In this document: piece by piece, positions 25,236-37,000 of the stretch
How the letters are laid out: every line of letters begins with the position of its first letter
How positions within the stretch are numbered: the first letter of the stretch is position 1
From: Bifidobacterium [indicum] DSM 20214 = LMG 11587
Lineage (GTDB): Bacteria; Actinomycetota; Actinomycetes; Actinomycetales; Bifidobacteriaceae
Assembly (NCBI RefSeq): GCF_000706765.1
Contig: NZ_CP006018.1
Coordinates: 992,001 to 1,056,000 of the forward strand
Direction: 5' to 3'
DNA length: 64,000 nucleotides
Made by a program: the position numbers and the translations under genes
The notes under the pieces: generated by a model
Databases searched by the model: none
What the model saw: only the letters and a program-made list of their open reading frames with translations
Told to the model about the DNA's origin: nothing

Positions 25236-26243
25236 TCAAGAATGCAGGAGACTACGCCCGTAATCCAGAACCAGCCCGTCCAGGAGGCCGTGTTCGCTGG
25301 CAATGTAGGCACCACCTGCCTGGACCGCGGGGCAGGCCTGGGATATCCTCTCAAGAAGACGGTCCCAGATCAGTGCCCCGCCACCAATCACATCGATGCG
25401 GCCAGGGTGTATGGGACTGAGACCACGACGTTCCCGTCGGCTCATATGGAGCACTTCCTGGTTGGTTTGCCTGGCTTGGCTTACCGGTACGGCCACCCCA
25501 TCAACGCGTCGGGAATCGTACTCGGTGCAACCCAGAGCAAGGGCACTCATGGTGGTGACCGTTCCGGAGACCCCCACAAGCGTGCCTACCTCTGCAACGG
25601 GCACAGTTTCGAATGCCCGATCGATGTGGCGGTCCACGTCCTCGACCGCCTGGTCAATCTGATCCTGGGTGGGCGGATCAGCGAGAAGATGGCGCTCGGT
25701 GATCCGGACCGAACCGATGTTCATGGAGTATGAGGATCCGGCCCTGTCCACCGGTGATTGATTCCCATCGCCTCCGACGACCAGTTCTGTGGATCCTCCA
25801 CCCAAATCGACCACCATATAGGGGGCTTTGGGGGTAGTTGTGGCGCGAGGGGCCGACTCCAGCACACTGATAGCCCCCAGGAAACTCAGTTCGGCCTCTT
25901 CGGTGCCGGAAATCACCTCGGGTCTGACACCGAGTATGGACTGTACTCCCTCTTCGAAATCGTTGCGGTTGGCCGCGTCTCTGGTGGCCGACGTGGCCAC
26001 GAAACGGATACCGTCCACCTTGTACGAATCTAGCTGGTCCGCGAAGAGCCGACAGGCCCGGTAGGCCCGCTCAAGTGCCTGGTCCGCGAAGCGGTGGTTC
26101 CTGTCAACGCCCTCCCCCAGCCGTATGACCTCCATGCTCCTGGGTGCCAGGGGATGCAAACCCTGTTCATCCACCCGCGCAATCAGCAGCCGGATGGAAT
26201 TGGTACCACAATCGACACCGGCGACAGTCACCTGATCCGTCAT
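25236..26243 (-). CDS. ppx: Exopolyphosphatase / guanosine pentaphosphate phosphohydrolase (Ppx/GppA family)
   Basis: 335-residue member of the Ppx/GppA family, which releases phosphate from polyphosphate and/or hydrolyses pppGpp. The sugar-kinase-like ASKHA fold is visible: phosphate-1 loop V-D-C-G-T-N-S-I-R-L-L, F-V-A-T-S-A-T-R-D-A-A-N-R, I-S-G-T-E-E-A-E-L-S-F-L-G and phosphate-2 loop V-D-L-G-G-G-S-T-E-L. The length is that of the short actinobacterial type with no HD domain. ATG 26243 has GGGGAGGACAA upstream. It follows DUF501 and ftsB on the same strand, a common actinobacterial order downstream of eno. Confidence 0.93.
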   Translation of the reverse strand: MTDQVTVAGVDCGTNSIRLLIARVDEQGLHPLAPRSMEVIRLGEGVDRNHRFADQALERAYRACRLFADQLDSYKVDGIRFVATSATRDAANRNDFEEGVQSILGVRPEVISGTEEAELSFLGAISVLESAPRATTTPKAPYMVVDLGGGSTELVVGGDGNQSPVDRAGSSYSMNIGSVRITERHLLADPPTQDQIDQAVEDVDRHIDRAFETVPVAEVGTLVGVSGTVTTMSALALGCTEYDSRRVDGVAVPVSQARQTNQEVLHMSRRERRGLSPIHPGRIDVIGGGALIWDRLLERISQACPAVQAGGAYIASEHGLLDGLVLDYGRSLLHS

Positions 26244-26313
26244 TTGTCCTCCCCTGTTTCCGTATGCCGCCCTGCACACAGCATCCTGACCGCTCCGATG
26301 GACGCTCTCCTGC

Positions 26314-26925
26314 TCATTCCTGCTCCAAGTCCGTTCCCCAGGGTCGGGCGCACCTGCAGACCATGGGGTCGAAGGCCGGCCTGATCATGGACAGGACCCG
26401 ATCACCCAGAGGATTGACACCGGCCCCCATGACGAGCGACTGCCCGGTCAGTGCATGAAGGCACTTTACCCTGGTCGGCATCCCGCCGGCCGAGATTTTG
26501 CGGATATGCTCCTCGCTGTCGCCAAGCCTGAGCGCCAGGGCATGGCGGAAGTCCAGATAGGTCTGATGCGCTTGGCGGTATAGCCGTGCCAGGTCCTCAT
26601 CATCGGCCAGGTCCTGGTTGAAATCGTTCATGATACCGTTGGCCTCCAAGTGGGAGACCTCTTTGACGGCCTCTGGAGAGGTCAGATACGCCGTTGTGGG
26701 GAAGGGGGTCCCGTCTGGCAGAAGTGGCCTGGTCACGACGGCCAGGGGGTTGCCACAGACACACCGCGCGCCAACGGCCACCATTCCACGAGGGTAGCGA
26801 CCCAACTGGCTTTGAACCCCGGCAATCTCCTCTTCGGTTGCAGGTTGTGCCAGGATGCTGTCCACCAGGATCTCCATGGCCTCGTTCGATCCGGCCTGGA
26901 CTGCTCCCACTCTCTCATCCTGCAT
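26314..26925 (-). CDS. DUF501-domain protein
   Basis: 203-residue protein with the DUF501 domain from about residue 29: Q-L-G-R-Y-P-R-G-M-V-A-V-G-A-R-C-V-C-G-N-P, T-T-A-Y-L-T-S-P, M-P-T-R-V-K-C-L-H and the ending P-L-G-D-R-V-L. Several conserved Cys (C55, C57 and later ones) suggest metal binding, but no function is known. It is almost always found between ftsB/divIC and ppx in Actinobacteria, as here. The ribosome-binding site AAGGAG lies somewhat far (11 bases) from the chosen ATG and nearer to an out-of-frame six-codon ATG ORF, so initiation may be weak. Confidence 0.85.
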   Translation of the reverse strand: MQDERVGAVQAGSNEAMEILVDSILAQPATEEEIAGVQSQLGRYPRGMVAVGARCVCGNPLAVVTRPLLPDGTPFPTTAYLTSPEAVKEVSHLEANGIMNDFNQDLADDEDLARLYRQAHQTYLDFRHALALRLGDSEEHIRKISAGGMPTRVKCLHALTGQSLVMGAGVNPLGDRVLSMIRPAFDPMVCRCARPWGTDLEQE

Positions 26926-27140
26926 CAGTACTCATGCTCCTTATATGTCCGAATATCCGTAAAGTCGGGAAGGCCGAGACCTCACCCTGTTCTGTAGGGT
27001 CCAGCATGGGACCGTTATGCAATCAGGCCAGACTCCTGAGCATAGGAACCTGGTTGCGGGCCGTTTATCGCCACCGCTCTTCAAGTTCCTTCTATCAGCA
27101 GGAATTCCGGACCGCTGGCCGACGGTACGCCTACCGCTGC

Positions 27141-27746
27141 CTATTCACTGTCCTCATCCCACTCTTCGCTGTTCGGAGGAATGGATGAATCCTGCCCGTC
27201 CTGATTGGAATTCTGCCCGGCCTGGCCCTGGGACATGGACTGCCCCGGAGCGGTCACCCCCTGGGCAGACGCAAGAGCATCAGGTCTCTGGTCGGCCTTC
27301 TTGAACGAGTATGCCATTTCCTGATACCAGGGCAGGGTGTTCTTGCGTGGGGCCTGAATACCCTTGTTGGTCTTGGCGCTCTGGTCATCCTGGCCGGTCA
27401 CGGCTTCGGGATGAAGAACCCTGATGGCCTGTTCTCCTGGAAAGATGAATCCGAGGCGCTCCCTGGCCTGGGCTGTGACGTAGGCCTGGTCATTCCATCG
27501 CTGAATCTGGTTCTCCAGGTTCTGTTTCCTGGCCACCAACTGAGCTTCCTGGTTTTTCAGACCGTTCAGTTCGGACAGGTTGATGGCATAGGAGTGGAAT
27601 GTGGCGGCAAGATGAATCAGCCCCAGGGCCATGATGATGAGAGCCAGAAAGAAGGATATGGGACCGGCCGAGCTGCGACTGGTCCGCTTCCTGTCATTCT
27701 GAGTGCCTGCGCCTTTTCGGGAGGACTTGGTTGAGTTCTTGGCCAT
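27141..27746 (-). CDS. ftsB: FtsB/DivIC-type septum formation protein
   Basis: 201-residue bitopic division protein. A basic, Ser/Lys-rich cytoplasmic tail (1-28) is followed by one membrane helix (about 30-50), a leucine-zipper-like coiled coil (about 55-85) and the R-E-R-L-G-F-I-F-P-G-E motif of FtsB/DivIC proteins, then a long Gln/Ser-rich external tail. It should join FtsL and FtsQ in the divisome. It lies between eno and DUF501. A terminator-like hairpin ends just before its ribosome-binding site (ATAGGT), so expression may rely on read-through. Confidence 0.9.
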   Translation of the reverse strand: MAKNSTKSSRKGAGTQNDRKRTSRSSAGPISFFLALIIMALGLIHLAATFHSYAINLSELNGLKNQEAQLVARKQNLENQIQRWNDQAYVTAQARERLGFIFPGEQAIRVLHPEAVTGQDDQSAKTNKGIQAPRKNTLPWYQEMAYSFKKADQRPDALASAQGVTAPGQSMSQGQAGQNSNQDGQDSSIPPNSEEWDEDSE

Positions 27747-27750
27747 ACCT

Positions 27751-27790
27751 ATAAAAATACCCGTGACAGCCGACTCGGGCCGCCACGGGT
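27751..27790 (-). terminator. Intrinsic terminator after eno, immediately before ftsB
   Basis: On the minus strand ACCCGTG (27790-27784) pairs with CACGGGT (27765-27759), and the stem is followed by ATTTTTAT. Release would occur around 27753, just upstream of the ftsB ATG at 27746. Confidence 0.85.
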
Positions 27791-27842
27791 TTCAAGGTGT
27801 CACGTTCCGGCCAGAACAGCCGAAACCTGGGACCTTGCTCTA

Positions 27843-29216
<1,374 letters not shown>

Positions 29217-29229
29217 TTAGCGCTCACGC

Positions 29230-32200
29230 TCACAACTCTTCGTGGTGCCATGCCAGGTCATCCAGAAGCTGGTCAACCCATTCCACCATTTGGCCGGAAT
29301 CCATCGGACCCGATCCCAGGGACCCTGCGAACGGGGCGGGAACCAGCAGCGTGCTGGTGACAGGTCGGTATTGGCATCCCTTGTAGATGCGCTCCATCCT
29401 CGACTGCAACGACTCAGGCAGATTCAGGGGTCTGACCCGGACACGCCCACCCTGGGTGGCAATCTCCGCGATGCCCAACTTCCGGGCCTTGGCCCGAAGC
29501 CGGGCAATGGCGAAGAGGGTGTCGAACTCAGCGGGCGGTTGACCGTATCGGTCGGTCAGTTCCTCATGGAGATCCTGAAGGTCCTGGTCGTTACGGGCCG
29601 ACGCCAACTTCCTATAAGCCTCAAGACGGAGCTTATCGGAGTCTATGTAGTCCACCGGAACCGAGGCCTCGATGGGCAGGTCGATGCTGACGTTGACCGA
29701 TGGGGCAGCCTGTGGTTCCTTATACTCCTCAACGGCCTGGGAGACCATCCGGACGTATAGGTCGAACCCGACCCCTTCGATGTGCCCCGACTGCTCATCA
29801 CCCAGGAGGTTACCCGTTCCGCGCAACTCCAGGTCCTTCATGGCCACATCGTATCCGGAACCCAGGGCCGTGCTCTGGGCGATGGTGGCCAGACGGTCAT
29901 GAGCTGTCTGGGTCATGGGCTTGCTGGGATCATAGAGGAAGTAGGCGTAGGCGCGCTCACGGCCCCGGCCCACCCTGCCACGCAGCTGGTGCAGCTGAGA
30001 GAGACCGAACCTATCGGCCCTGTCTACAATCAGGGTGTTGGCGTTGGGTATATCCAGACCGGTCTCAACGATGGTGGTGCAGACCAGGACATCGATGTCG
30101 CGGCGCCAGAAGTCCTGGATGATTCCATCCAACTGCTTCTCCCCCATCTTGCCGTGGGCCACACCGACCCTGGCTTCAGGGACCAGTTCCTGGACCTTGG
30201 CCGACACCTTGCCGATATCTTCAACCCGGTTGTGGATGTAGAAGACCTGCCCACCGCGCAGGAGCTCACGACGGACGGCAGCCGTGACCTGGGCATCCTC
30301 ATAGGCCCCGACGTAGGTCAGGACCGGCAGCCGGTCCTCAGGAGGCGTGGCGAGGGTGGACATCTCCCTGATTCCGGTCACTGCCATCTCCAAGGTACGG
30401 GGTATGGGGGTGGCGGAGAGGGAGAGGACATCGACGTTGGTCCTGATGGCCTTCAGGGTCTCCTTGTCTTCAACCCCGAAGCGTTGCTCCTCGTCGATGA
30501 TCATCAGCCCAAGGTCCTTGAACCGGATCTTGGGGTTGAGGAGCTTGTGGGTGCCGATAACCACGTCGACACTCCCGTCGGCCAGTCCCGCCATGGTGGC
30601 CTGGTTCTCCTTGGCGGTCTGGAAGCGGCTCATGGCTGCTACATTGACCGGGAATCCCTCGAAGCGGTCGACGAAGGTCTGATGGTGCTGCTGAACCAGA
30701 AGAGTGGTCGGCACAAGAACCACGACCTGTTTGGAGTCCTGGACCGCCTTGAAGGCAGCCCTGATGGCAATCTCGGTCTTCCCGAAGCCCACGTCACCAC
30801 AGATCAAGCGGTCCATCGGCACCGGGCGTTCCATGTCGGCCTTGACTTCATCGATGGTGGTCAGCTGATCGGGGGTCTCCTGGAAGGGGAAGGCATCCTC
30901 AAGTTCCTTCTGCCAGGGTGTATCCGGGCTGAAGGCAAATCCCTTGGTTCGCTGGCGCGCGGAATAGAGCTTGACCAGGCCCTGGGCTATCTGGTGGACG
31001 TGCTTCCGCGCCTTGGCCTTGGTGGCCGACCAGTCCGAACCGCCGAGCTTGTTGAGCTTCGGTATCTCTGCACCGATGTACTTGCTGACCTGATCCAGCT
31101 GGTCGGCCGGAACGAAGAGCTTGTCGGGTGGAGCATTGCGCTTGCTCGGAGCGTATTCCAGGACCAGATACTCTCGACTGCCCTTCGTGGGGCCATTGCC
31201 GATGGTCCTTTGCCTCATGCCCAGGTACTTTCCGATGCCATGCTGATCATGCACCACGAAATCGCCTGGTTTGAGTTCGGTCAGGTCGATGGCCTTGCGT
31301 CGCCTGCCCGAGGTCTTCTGACCTGCGGCCACACTGGTCCGACCAGTCAGGTCCCGCTCGGTCAGGAGAGCCAGGCGAGCAGACGAATCGACGAATCCGT
31401 CAACGGCCATGGAGCGCAGATACTCCACCCCGGTAATACCAGCGGATTCCAGAGCCCGGCGTAGTCGACTCAGGGTCCCTTGGGCGGCTGCTGTGACCAC
31501 AACCCGGTCGCCCGCCTTGGTCAGACCCATCAGGCCAGAGCGGGCCTTATCCTCGTCGCCGCGGTATTCGTCAGGCGTCTGAGCGTCGAGGCGTTCCGCC
31601 CCCTCGCGGTCTGTGTCTACAGACAGCTCCGTCAGTTTCCAGACCTGGTGCTTGCTGAATTCCAGCGCGGAAATGATCTGGTCGTACTCCAGGAAACTGG
31701 CCTGGTCGAAGCTGATGGGGGCACCGGCTCCATGTCCCGAGGCCGCCACATGCCAGCTGGCCGCAAGAAACTCGTTCGCGGTCTTGGTCAGGTCCTGGGC
31801 CGACCGGCGCAGGAGTTCGGGTTCGGAGAGGAGAACCAGGGCACTGTCGGGAAGCATACTCTGCACCGGCACAAGGTCGGGCACCAGGGCCGGCAGGAGG
31901 GACTCCATGCCTTCGACCGGTATGGCCTGGGCGATGGACTCCAACATGTCGTCAGCGTTGGGGATGCTCCCAATCAGGGCCTTGGCCCGCTGCCGCACCT
32001 GGTCGGTCAGCTGTAGTTCACGACAGGGGGGAGCCCAGATCCGATCCAGCCCATCGCCGAAGGTGCGTTGATCCGAGGCATGGAATGAACGGATGGTGTC
32101 AACCTCATCACCGAAGAACTCAATGCGAACGGGGTGGGGCATGGTGGGCACGAAGACATCCAGGATGCCTCCCCTGACGGCGAACTGGCCCCTCTCCATC

Positions 32201-32814
32201 ACCAGGTCGACCCGGGTGTAAGCGTTACGGACCAAGGCTTCGGCGGCACGGCCCATATCCATCTCGGCACCGACCGTGAATACCAGGGGCTCCACGTCCT
32301 GAAGCCCCTTCACCACGGGTTGGAGAAGGGAGCGGATGGGCATGACCAGAATCCTGATCGGTCCGAAGATCGGATCACCCTCTATGGGATGCGCCAGGCG
32401 GCGGAAAACCGCCATTCGCGAGGCCACCGTGTCAGCCCTGGGCGACAGGCGCTCGTGGGGTAGGGTCTCCCAGGCTTCCAGCGTGGCCACATCGTGGGGA
32501 TCGCCCCCGTACCAGGACCTGATGGATCGGCCCATCTCCTGGGCATCATGCTCGGAGGGCACCACCATGACGACCGGCCCCTGCCCCGCGGCTGCCACGG
32601 CCAGGGCAGGGCGGGCACCCAATGGGGCCTGGACCAGAAGGGAGGGATCTATGTCCGAAGCGGGAGGCTCGATCTTCCCGTCGGCAAGTCGGGCGAAGGT
32701 CTCGTCATCAAAAAGAGGCTCAAGGAGGTCATGCAGGGCACCGTCCATGGCAACGGGGTGCTCAGTCTCCCCCTGCCGGGAATCCTCTGAATCCGTGGTG
32801 TGATCAACGGCCAT
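29230..32814 (-). CDS. mfd: Transcription-repair coupling factor Mfd
   Basis: 1194-residue DNA translocase that removes RNA polymerase stalled at lesions and recruits UvrA. Regions in order: UvrB-like N-terminal module (to about 340), RNA polymerase-interaction domain with G-D-F-V-V-H-D-Q-H-G-I-G-K-Y (about 575), superfamily 2 helicase motor with Walker A C-G-D-V-G-F-G-K-T-E and I-I-D-E-E-Q-R-F, and the C-terminal TRCF domain. Start ATG 32814 follows AGGAGCAGTTCA and overlaps the end of pth by 11 bases; the ORF extends upstream only as a shadow of pth. Length is normal. Confidence 0.97.
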   Translation of the reverse strand: MAVDHTTDSEDSRQGETEHPVAMDGALHDLLEPLFDDETFARLADGKIEPPASDIDPSLLVQAPLGARPALAVAAAGQGPVVMVVPSEHDAQEMGRSIRSWYGGDPHDVATLEAWETLPHERLSPRADTVASRMAVFRRLAHPIEGDPIFGPIRILVMPIRSLLQPVVKGLQDVEPLVFTVGAEMDMGRAAEALVRNAYTRVDLVMERGQFAVRGGILDVFVPTMPHPVRIEFFGDEVDTIRSFHASDQRTFGDGLDRIWAPPCRELQLTDQVRQRAKALIGSIPNADDMLESIAQAIPVEGMESLLPALVPDLVPVQSMLPDSALVLLSEPELLRRSAQDLTKTANEFLAASWHVAASGHGAGAPISFDQASFLEYDQIISALEFSKHQVWKLTELSVDTDREGAERLDAQTPDEYRGDEDKARSGLMGLTKAGDRVVVTAAAQGTLSRLRRALESAGITGVEYLRSMAVDGFVDSSARLALLTERDLTGRTSVAAGQKTSGRRRKAIDLTELKPGDFVVHDQHGIGKYLGMRQRTIGNGPTKGSREYLVLEYAPSKRNAPPDKLFVPADQLDQVSKYIGAEIPKLNKLGGSDWSATKAKARKHVHQIAQGLVKLYSARQRTKGFAFSPDTPWQKELEDAFPFQETPDQLTTIDEVKADMERPVPMDRLICGDVGFGKTEIAIRAAFKAVQDSKQVVVLVPTTLLVQQHHQTFVDRFEGFPVNVAAMSRFQTAKENQATMAGLADGSVDVVIGTHKLLNPKIRFKDLGLMIIDEEQRFGVEDKETLKAIRTNVDVLSLSATPIPRTLEMAVTGIREMSTLATPPEDRLPVLTYVGAYEDAQVTAAVRRELLRGGQVFYIHNRVEDIGKVSAKVQELVPEARVGVAHGKMGEKQLDGIIQDFWRRDIDVLVCTTIVETGLDIPNANTLIVDRADRFGLSQLHQLRGRVGRGRERAYAYFLYDPSKPMTQTAHDRLATIAQSTALGSGYDVAMKDLELRGTGNLLGDEQSGHIEGVGFDLYVRMVSQAVEEYKEPQAAPSVNVSIDLPIEASVPVDYIDSDKLRLEAYRKLASARNDQDLQDLHEELTDRYGQPPAEFDTLFAIARLRAKARKLGIAEIATQGGRVRVRPLNLPESLQSRMERIYKGCQYRPVTSTLLVPAPFAGSLGSGPMDSGQMVEWVDQLLDDLAWHHEEL

Positions 32815-33403
32815 TGAACTGCTCCTGGGCCTGGGGAACCCCCTTGAAGACGATGGTCTCTGCCGCATCGGCTCCGTCAGCCAGGAAGTCCGGCAATTCA
32901 CTGCGCTGGGCACCGGAGAACCCTCCCAGGACCCAGTCGACCGTCTTGCGGTGGGCATCCTGCCCGCGCTGGGCATGGCCCACCCCCAGCCGCACACGGG
33001 AGTACGCGTTACTGCCCAGGGACCGGTCTATGGAACGGATGCCGTTGTGTCCGCCGGCAGATCCACCGGCCTTGACCTTGATTCTGCCGAATTCCAGGTC
33101 CATGTCGTCGTGAATGACCACGATATGGTTGGTGTCGATATGGTAATACGCACTGATGGAAGCCAGGGCATTACCGGAATCGTTCATGAAAGTCAGCGGC
33201 TTGGCAAGAAAGAACTTGACCTGACGGGAATCCAGGTTCATGACCCCCCGTCCCAGCATGGCCAGACCCTTATGATCGGCGAAGGAGACGGACCACCGTT
33301 CGGCCAGGACATCGGCGCACATGAATCCCATGTTGTGGCGCGTTCCTTCGTACCTGCTCCCGGGATTGCCCAGTCCGGCTATAAGCCAGAAATCTGATGC
33401 CAT
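32804..33403 (-). CDS. pth: Peptidyl-tRNA hydrolase
   Basis: 199-residue enzyme that recycles peptidyl-tRNA released from stalled ribosomes. The catalytic His is in G-T-R-H-N-M-G-F, substrate-binding Asn in T-F-M-N-D-S-G, the Asp in I-H-D-D-M-D-L, and the H-N-G-I-R-S-I motif is intact. ATG 33403 gives the usual N-terminal L-I-A-G-L-G-N-P-G; the 29-residue longer ORF has no basis. The gene overlaps mfd by 11 bases, a common coupling in Actinobacteria. Confidence 0.96.
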   Translation of the reverse strand: MASDFWLIAGLGNPGSRYEGTRHNMGFMCADVLAERWSVSFADHKGLAMLGRGVMNLDSRQVKFFLAKPLTFMNDSGNALASISAYYHIDTNHIVVIHDDMDLEFGRIKVKAGGSAGGHNGIRSIDRSLGSNAYSRVRLGVGHAQRGQDAHRKTVDWVLGGFSGAQRSELPDFLADGADAAETIVFKGVPQAQEQFNGR

Positions 33404-33490
33404 GCCTGTACCTGCCTCCTGCTCTCGTCGGATCGTTGAGATTCTACACAGGATTCGCGACCGGTTTCCTTGCCCGGCAGCCTTGTTCAC

Positions 33491-34018
33491 TCAGAGGGTG
33501 AGGACCCAGTAGGAGACATCGTGGACTTCATATCGGTCCGATGCCCCCTTCGGCAGAAGGCCGAACCTCCGGAACCCAAAATGCCCAAGAACACCCTTGG
33601 TGCCGGGGTTGTCATCAAAGATGACTGCGACGACCATTCGCATACCCGACTTCTTCGCCGCATCGATAAGGGCCCTTACCAGAACAGTGGCCAGGCCCCT
33701 CCCCCGGGCGGACCGGTCAACGTAATACCCCAGTTCGCAGGTATTCGCATAGCCCGGCCGGTCATAATACGAAGACAGGGAACCAAAAGCCTGCACCTCA
33801 CCTTCGACCTCGACCACCATGACGGGATGCCCTTGGTCAGGCCGGTGAACGCGGAGCCAGTCACGCCGGGCCTCCCGACTGACCGGCTCCAGGTCGGCGG
33901 TGGAACCTCCGTCGAGTACCGCCTGGTTGTATATCTCGGTAAGACGCCCCAGGTCCTGCTCACGGCAGAGCCGGATCATCGGGTCCTGGACCCGCGAATC
34001 GGACCCGGCGGCAGTCAC
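33491..34018 (-). CDS. GNAT-family N-acetyltransferase (phosphinothricin acetyltransferase-like)
   Basis: 175-residue acetyl-CoA-dependent acetyltransferase. The family order is visible: I-R-L-C-R-E-Q-D at the start, G-Y-Y-V-D-R-S-A-R-G-R-G-L-A as the acetyl-CoA-binding R/Q-x-x-G-x-G/A motif, and D-D-N-P-G-T-K-G-V-L-G-H-F-G-F at the C-terminal side. It resembles Pat/Bar-type amino-acid or analog acetyltransferases, but the substrate is unknown. The start is GTG at 34018, which overlaps the UPF0182 stop (GTGA), so it is translationally coupled to that membrane protein. Confidence 0.85.
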   Translation of the reverse strand: MTAAGSDSRVQDPMIRLCREQDLGRLTEIYNQAVLDGGSTADLEPVSREARRDWLRVHRPDQGHPVMVVEVEGEVQAFGSLSSYYDRPGYANTCELGYYVDRSARGRGLATVLVRALIDAAKKSGMRMVVAVIFDDNPGTKGVLGHFGFRRFGLLPKGASDRYEVHDVSYWVLTL

Positions 34019-37000
34019 TGCCTCCCGCCCTCCTGTTCGGTGGCCTGCTTCAGGGCCTCCTTCAGACGGTCCTGCGCCTCCCCATAGGCGCTGAAATCTC
34101 CCTTCTTCAAAGCCGCATCAGAATCGGACATGGCTTGATTGGCCTGATTCAGGGCCTGGCGCAGGGCCTCGGTGTTTCCTGAAGTCCCGGCTGAGGCAGG
34201 CTGGGAGGCGTTATGCCCCTCCCCGTCTCCGTTATCCTGGCCTTGTCCCGCAACCGACTGTGCAGCAACCGATGTCTGTGCGGTGGCGTTCTCCGCATCC
34301 CCAGCAGCTGCGCCCGAGTTCCCCTTGAAGGTCTTGTTCAGTGCATCATCAAGGGTGGGGGCCGAGCTGACCTTGTCGCCGAAGGCCACAAGGACCCGCT
34401 TCAGGAGAGGGAAGCTGGTGGACCCACTGGACTGGACATAAACCGGTTGGATGTAGATGAGGCCCCCTCCTATCGGCAGGGTCAGGAGGTTGCCGCGTTT
34501 GACCTTGGTCGATCCCGACTGGAGCAGGTTCAGCTCGGTGGAGACGGCCGCATCGGAGTTGAAGTTGTTCTGCGCCTGTCCCGGCCCAGGAACATTGGAG
34601 TTCTTGGGGAGTTCCATCAGCCTGATTGTCCCGTAATCCGGCCCTATCACGCCTTTCCTGGAGCCCGCGTCCGAATCGACGGAGAGGAATCCCGTCAATA
34701 TCTCACGGGTGGAGGTGCCTGCGGGAATGAAGGTCGAGGTCAGGGAGAAGGCCGGCTTATCGGTTCCCGGGGTCTGCAGGGTCAGGTAGTAGGGCGGCTG
34801 CTTGACCCCATCGTTCTGCTCCCTGCTGCTTCCCGTGGGATCGACGGGGGTCTGCCAGAAATCCTCCCCTGAGAAGAACTGGCTGGCCGAGTTGACGTGA
34901 TACCGCGAGAGAAGCTGTCGTTGAACCTTGAAGAGACTCTCCGGATAACGCATGTGACTCATCAGGTCACCCGAGATTTCCGAGAGCGGCTTGTATTGAC
35001 CGGGGAACACCTGCTGCCAGGCCTTGAGCACCGGGTCGTCCTGGTCCCAGGCGTAGAGGTCGACGGAACCGTCATAGGCGTCGACAGTTGCCTTGACCGA
35101 GTTCCTGATGTAGTTGGCATCCTGTGATCCCAATCCTTTGACTGCCTCGGAACTCAGGGTGGTGGTGTCCTGGGTGATCGGCCCCAAATCGACCTTCTGC
35201 GAGTACGGATAGGCATCGGATGTGGTGTATCCGTCCACAATCCACTTGACACGGCCGTCGACCACTGCAGGGTACACCCTGCCATCCAGGGTCAGATAGG
35301 GGGCGACCTTGGCCACCCTCTCCTTGGGTGAGCGATTGTAGAGAATCTGGGAGTCGGGGGTCACACGGTCCGAGAAGAGTATCTGGTCGGAGCCGAATCG
35401 GATGGCATACAGCACCCTGGACATGAAGTTGCCGACCGAGGGTCCGCCATCACCCTTGAAGGTATTGGTGGCCCCCTTCGAACCGGTCGGGTAATCGAAC
35501 TCCCAACCACTCGCCCCCTCCGGCGCACCCACGATTGAATACTCGGGGGCATTGGGAGAGAAGTAAATCCTGGGTTCATAGTGCTGGGACTCGGTCAGCT
35601 TGCCCTTGGTGGGAATGTCCTGCTCGAAGAACTCGGGCTGCCCATCAGGGGTCACCTTGTTTCCGTAGGCCGCCACAATGCCATAACCGTGGGTGAAGAC
35701 CGTATGGTCGTTGACCCAGTTGCGATTGTCGTTGCCCTCCAGATCCAACTCCCTGGCACCGATGACCGTATCCTGGCTGACCCCGTCGATCTCATACTTG
35801 TCAACAGCAAGGGTGTCTTCGAAGGTGTAGTACTGCTTGGACTGCTGCAACTGGCGGAAGGTCGGGGAAACCACCTGGGGGTCGAGAAGTCTGATCTGCG
35901 CCGTGGTCTCTGCATCCTGCGACAGGGCTCCGGACTGAACCTCAGTGGTTGCGTCGTAGGACTCGTTTTTCAGATTGGTAAGACCATAGGCCTGAGTGGT
36001 GGCCGCAATATTGCGCTGTATGTACTCCGACTCCATCTCCTGGGCATTCGGGCTGACACGGAATCGCTGGACCACTGCCGGCCAGACACCGGTCAGAAGA
36101 ATGGCAACGACAATGGTGGCCGCAATGGAAATGACGGGCAGACGCCACTGCTTCACCGCCATCGCCACCGAATCCGCAGCAGGTCTGACCTCCGCCAGGG
36201 TCTTTGACCGGAGTATCCAGACCCCGAGAATGATCCCCAGTGCGGCAATCAGCACCGCCATGACCAGGGTGACGGGGATATTGGCCTTGACCGCGGTGTA
36301 GGAGGCACCGGTAATCCTGTCGCCTTCCTCGGTGAGCCTATTGAAAACGCCCAGGGCCGTCCTTCCACCCCAGACCAGCATGAACAGCATGAACCAGATG
36401 GCAACCTGCCTACGCGCACGACCCGTCATCGACAGGATGCCCTTCCCATCGACCGGCATGGTGAGCCTGATGCCCCCCATGAGGAAGTTGGTAACCAGGC
36501 TGAAGACCAGGGCGGCGAGAAGAATCATCATGACAGAGGAGGCGACCAGTTCCAGACCCGGCAGAACGAAAACGTAGAAGCCCGTATCAAGACCGAATTG
36601 GGGATCCTTGACCCCGAAGGACTGGGAATTGAAGAGGAGAAGAACCTGTTTCCAGTCCACATTGAACTGCGAACCGAAGAAGATGCCGACCACCAGGGAG
36701 ACCACCACGGCAACCTTCAAGGCGCTCTTCGAAGATATGCCCTTGCCGACCTCTATCAGGTCACCCTTGACGCGGATCGTGGATCCGTCAGGAGAGTCCG
36801 GACGGGCTCGAATGGCCAGGATGGACGAGAAGAGGGTGACGGCCGCCAGTACAAGGGCATAGGCGACCCACAGTCCCACCTTGACGCCGAATTGGGTCCA
36901 GATAACCCGTCCGGCACCCAGTTGGGAGTACCACATGACATCCGTGATAAACCTGCTCAAGCCGAAGAGGAGGGCAAACACCACGAGAGCGATGGCAACA

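Noticed and set aside
29782-31464. 560-codon plus-strand ORF opposite mfd
   Set aside because: Antisense shadow of the helicase domains of mfd; Asp/Leu/Gly-rich with no recognisable domain.
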